Assembly: GCA_003142355.1 (NCBI GenBank)
Contig: PLMF01000249.1
Location: forward strand, 33,611 to 39,563
DNA: 5,953 nt
Origin: Bryobacterales bacterium
Lineage (GTDB): Bacteria > Acidobacteriota > Terriglobia > Bryobacterales > Bryobacteraceae
Reading direction: 5' to 3'
Shown: positions 5,269 to 5,953 of the stretch, in pieces
Position numbering within the stretch: position 1 is the first letter of the stretch
Layout: the number at the start of each line of letters is the position of its first letter
Translations under genes and position numbers: made by a program
The notes under the pieces: model-generated
The model's database searches: none
Seen by the model: only the letters and a program-made list of their open reading frames with translations
Told to the model about the DNA's origin: nothing

Positions 5269-5953
5269 ATGAAATCTTCCGACTCACACACGCCCTCCAT
5301 CCTCATCGCCGACGATCAGGCCGATGTTCTCGAAGCGCTCCGCTTCCTCATCAAGGGCGAAGGTTATCAGTCCGAGGCCGTGACTTCGCCCGCGGCCGCG
5401 TTGGACGCCATCGAATCGCGCGATTTCGACGCCGTCCTGATGGACCTCAACTATACCCGCGACACCACTTCGGGCCAGGAAGGTCTCGACCTGCTCAACC
5501 GCATTCAGACTCTCGACAGCAACCTGCCGGTGATCGTGATGACGGCCTGGGGGTCGGTGGAGCTGGCGGTGGAAGCCATGCGGCGCGGGGCGCGCGATTT
5601 CATCCAGAAGCCCTGGGACAACGCGCGGCTCTCGGCCATTCTCAAGACCCAGATCGAGCTGGGGCGCGCGCTGCGCAAAGGGCAGCGGCTGGAGGAGGAG
5701 AACCGGACCCTGCGCGCCGAGCGCTTCCCGCAGTTGATCGCGCAATCGGCGGCCATGCGGCCGGTGTTGGACGTGATCTCGCGCGTCGGCCCCTCGGATG
5801 CCAACGTGCTGATTACCGGCGAAAACGGCACCGGCAAGGGGCTGGTGGCGCAGACCCTGCACTCCGTCTCGCTGCGCTCCACGCGCCCGCTGGTGACCGT
5901 CAACACCGGCGGCCTGGCCGAGGGCGTTTTCGAAAGCGAGCTGTTCGGCCATG
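5269..5953 (+). CDS. NtrC-family sigma-54-dependent response regulator, N-terminal part (3' end outside window)
   Basis: The frame stays open from the ATG at 5269 to the right edge, giving 228 complete residues. Residues about 9-122 are a receiver domain: acidic pair D15-D16, phospho-acceptor D59 (VLMDLNY), T92 (VIVMTAW) and K114 (FIQKPW). Residues about 125-152 form a charged helical linker, probably coiled coil. The AAA+ domain begins near 153, with Walker A GENGTGKG at 184-191 and FESELFGH at 221-228. The GAFTGA loop that contacts sigma-54, Walker B and any DNA-binding domain would lie beyond the edge. When phosphorylated by a partner histidine kinase, such proteins hexamerise and drive sigma-54 promoter opening. 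The Asp-to-Thr distance is 33 residues against 28 in NtrC, so the beta3-alpha3 loop is lengthened. The start has almost no Shine-Dalgarno and lies seven bases after the permease stop, consistent with translational coupling. The protein could lack GAFTGA and not act with sigma-54; that cannot be checked here. Confidence 0.92.
   Translation, partial: MKSSDSHTPSILIADDQADVLEALRFLIKGEGYQSEAVTSPAAALDAIESRDFDAVLMDLNYTRDTTSGQEGLDLLNRIQTLDSNLPVIVMTAWGSVELAVEAMRRGARDFIQKPWDNARLSAILKTQIELGRALRKGQRLEEENRTLRAERFPQLIAQSAAMRPVLDVISRVGPSDANVLITGENGTGKGLVAQTLHSVSLRSTRPLVTVNTGGLAEGVFESELFGH

Noticed and set aside
5284..5952. 222-codon minus-strand open frame at the right end
   Set aside because: It lies opposite a response regulator with all receiver and Walker A residues in place; the antisense translation shows only compositional bias.

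Overview
The window reads as a high-GC chromosomal segment from an Acidobacteriota-like bacterium (Solibacter/Bryobacter-type). This rests on inference: an 809-residue MacB/FtsX permease of the 'acidobacterial duplicated orphan permease' (ADOP) type is followed immediately by an NtrC-type response regulator, beside a GH2 glycosidase and a Tat-exported enolase-superfamily protein. All five genes lie on the + strand. The long minus-strand open frames are GC-driven shadows. No tRNA, rRNA, CRISPR array, insertion sequence or attachment site was seen, and no gene-free stretch exceeds 125 bases.

Left part (1-2706), carbohydrate and envelope genes: (1) the C-terminal end of a GH2 beta-galactosidase-like enzyme, whose catalytic domains lie off the left edge; (2) a complete mandelate racemase/galactonate dehydratase-like enolase-superfamily enzyme with a twin-arginine signal and the full acid-sugar dehydratase residue set; (3) a small lipoprotein with a toast-rack-like (DUF2154/LiaF-related) beta-repeat architecture. 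A perfect GC hairpin sits between genes 1 and 2. Genes 2 and 3 are only 47 bases apart, each with a strong Shine-Dalgarno, so they could share a transcript. A plausible but unproven reading is that the glycosidase frees sugars from a polymer and the exported dehydratase acts on a derived sugar acid.

Right part (2707-5953), a transport and signalling unit: a 125-base intergenic region with a short GC hairpin followed by seven T's (a possible terminator) precedes the ADOP permease. Seven bases after its stop begins an NtrC-family regulator, cut by the right edge inside its AAA+ domain. The regulator has a lengthened receiver loop and a variant Walker A (GENGTGKG). A histidine kinase is expected just downstream but is not visible. 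No ABC ATPase is encoded here.

No clearly new system is present. The points most worth a second look are the export of an enolase-fold dehydratase, the six-fold GxG repeat in the lipoprotein, and the ATPase-less permease joined to a variant sigma-54 activator.
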